Positions 63,289-64,000 of a stretch of 64,000 nt of DNA are shown here, in pieces. The notes under the pieces are model-generated. The model worked only from the letters and a program-made list of their open reading frames with translations, was not told the DNA's origin and searched no databases. Where the stretch lies: the NCBI GenBank assembly GCA_020310875.1, contig CM035407.1, positions 221,916,496 through 221,980,495 on the forward strand. Direction: 5' to 3'. The DNA comes from Ceratopteris richardii. Taxonomy: Eukaryota > Streptophyta > Polypodiopsida > Polypodiales > Pteridaceae. Made by a program: the position numbers and the translations under genes. Numbering within the stretch: the stretch's first letter is position 1; each line of letters starts with the position of its first letter.

Positions 63289-64000
63289 CTCCCTCTGTAG
63301 CTCCATTTTGGAGCGGCTGAATGCTGCAGGGGTCCACCAAGCGTTGAAGTGGAACCGGAGGTAGAGCCTTCGTGAACATGTCCCCCAGGTTCTCCTGAGG
63401 GGTACACTGCTCTAGAGTAATCTCCTGAGATATGAGCTTCTCGTGGATGAAGTGGTACTGGATCTTGATGTGCTTCGTTTGAGCATGGAACACTAGATTC
63501 TTGGTGATGGCCAAGGCTAGCTGGTTGTCCGTGCGAATGCATGTCGGAGTATCTTGCAAAACACCAATGTCATATAATAAACGTCGAAGCCAGATGGCCT
63601 CACATGCTGCAAAGCTCGATGCTCGATACTCGGCTTCTGTGGATGATAGAGCAACTGTAGGTTGCTTCTTACTTGCCCAAGAGATAGGTCCTGAGCCAAG
63701 CAAGAATATATACCCAGAAGTAGACTGTCGAGAATCAGGATCACCAACCCAATCAGAATCTGAATATCCGATGAGTTCGATGCCCCCTCTATACCAAAGA
63801 CCATGACGTCGGGTGAGGGCAAGGTATCAAAGTAGTCTCTGAGTAGCATCCCAATGAGTTTGATGAGGCTGATGTGCAAACTGACTGAGTATACCAACTG
63901 CATAAGCAATATCTGGTCTAGTGTTGGCAAGATAGAGTAATGAGCCAACAAGCTGTCGATAGGAATGCACATCCACAAGTGATGATGAGTCCTCCAGTGT
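63275..64000 (-). pseudogene. pol: Cop-F RT end and RNase H (runs off the window)
   Basis: Minus strand from the edge: S-Y-R-Q-L-V-G-S-L-L-Y-L and T-R-P-D-I-A-Y-A-V (RT thumb/connection), then a TGA at about 63826 where R-Y-L is expected. RNase H has S-D-S-D-W-V-G-D (Asp), S-S-T-E-A-E-Y (Glu), R-T-D-N-Q-L-A-L (Asp), H-I-K-I-Q-Y-H-F-I and F-T-K-A-L-P. The stop codon lies inside the LTR at 63275. Apart from the TGA the visible part is intact. Confidence 0.9.
63289..63301 (-). promoter_or_regulatory. Cop-F polypurine tract
   Basis: Minus strand GCTACAGAGGGAG directly before the LTR start. Confidence 0.8.

Overview
The window looks like repeat-rich land-plant nuclear DNA. It holds Ty3/gypsy and Ty1/copia LTR retrotransposons, an L1-type plant LINE with a zf-RVT tail, a CACTA-like transposase fragment, a TRIM, primer-binding sites matching plant tRNA-Asp and initiator tRNA-Met, and AT and GA microsatellites. 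I found no intact ordinary host gene. The species cannot be named; a seed-free plant or gymnosperm with a large genome is a guess from repeat density.

Layout. 1-1655: non-coding, with a dispersed repeat carrying an (AT)42 tract and a copia LTR scrap. 1656-6660: Gyp-A (+), gag to RT, broken off. 6661-22285: Gyp-B (-), the most complete member of the same gypsy family, with 5' LTR, tRNA-Asp PBS, a long leader holding a TCGCGATCGA array, gag, a first protease, RT/RNase H, integrase, a second protease, a W-V-P-K repeat tail and a third ORF. A 5'-truncated LINE (about 11345-13436) interrupts its pol. 22790-24420: spliced-looking CACTA-like transposase exon next to a SET domain. 24793-25690: complete 898-bp TRIM. 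25691-29136: non-coding with tandem repeats and SINE-like units. About 29137-38149: Gyp-G (-), a different gypsy lineage. About 38380-49235: LINE-H (+), split by a copia element (40455-45021, 297-bp LTRs) and partly tandemly duplicated at its 3' end. 50628-56722: Gyp-C (+). 57571 onward: start of a copia-type LTR. 58395-60826: Gyp-D (-). 60827-62260: Gyp-E gag (+). 62395-62649: copia gag scrap. 62650-64000: 3' LTR and RNase H/RT end of Cop-F (-), which runs off the window.

The most interesting system is the gypsy family seen as A to E. Downstream of the integrase it encodes a second retropepsin-like domain (D-S-G-A), followed by spaced W-V-P-K motifs and a separate third ORF. This order is seen in B, C and D (ORF3 in B and D). 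The integrase has two tandem H2C2 zinc modules with identical spacing in B. The gag zinc knuckles use CX2CX3HX4C. The leader of B carries ten exact copies of TCGCGATCGA in about 590 bp. All copies carry stops or frameshifts, so function must be judged by comparison with other copies.

Limits: boundaries come from reading the sequence and comparing copies within the window. No database search was possible, and divergence values were not calculated.
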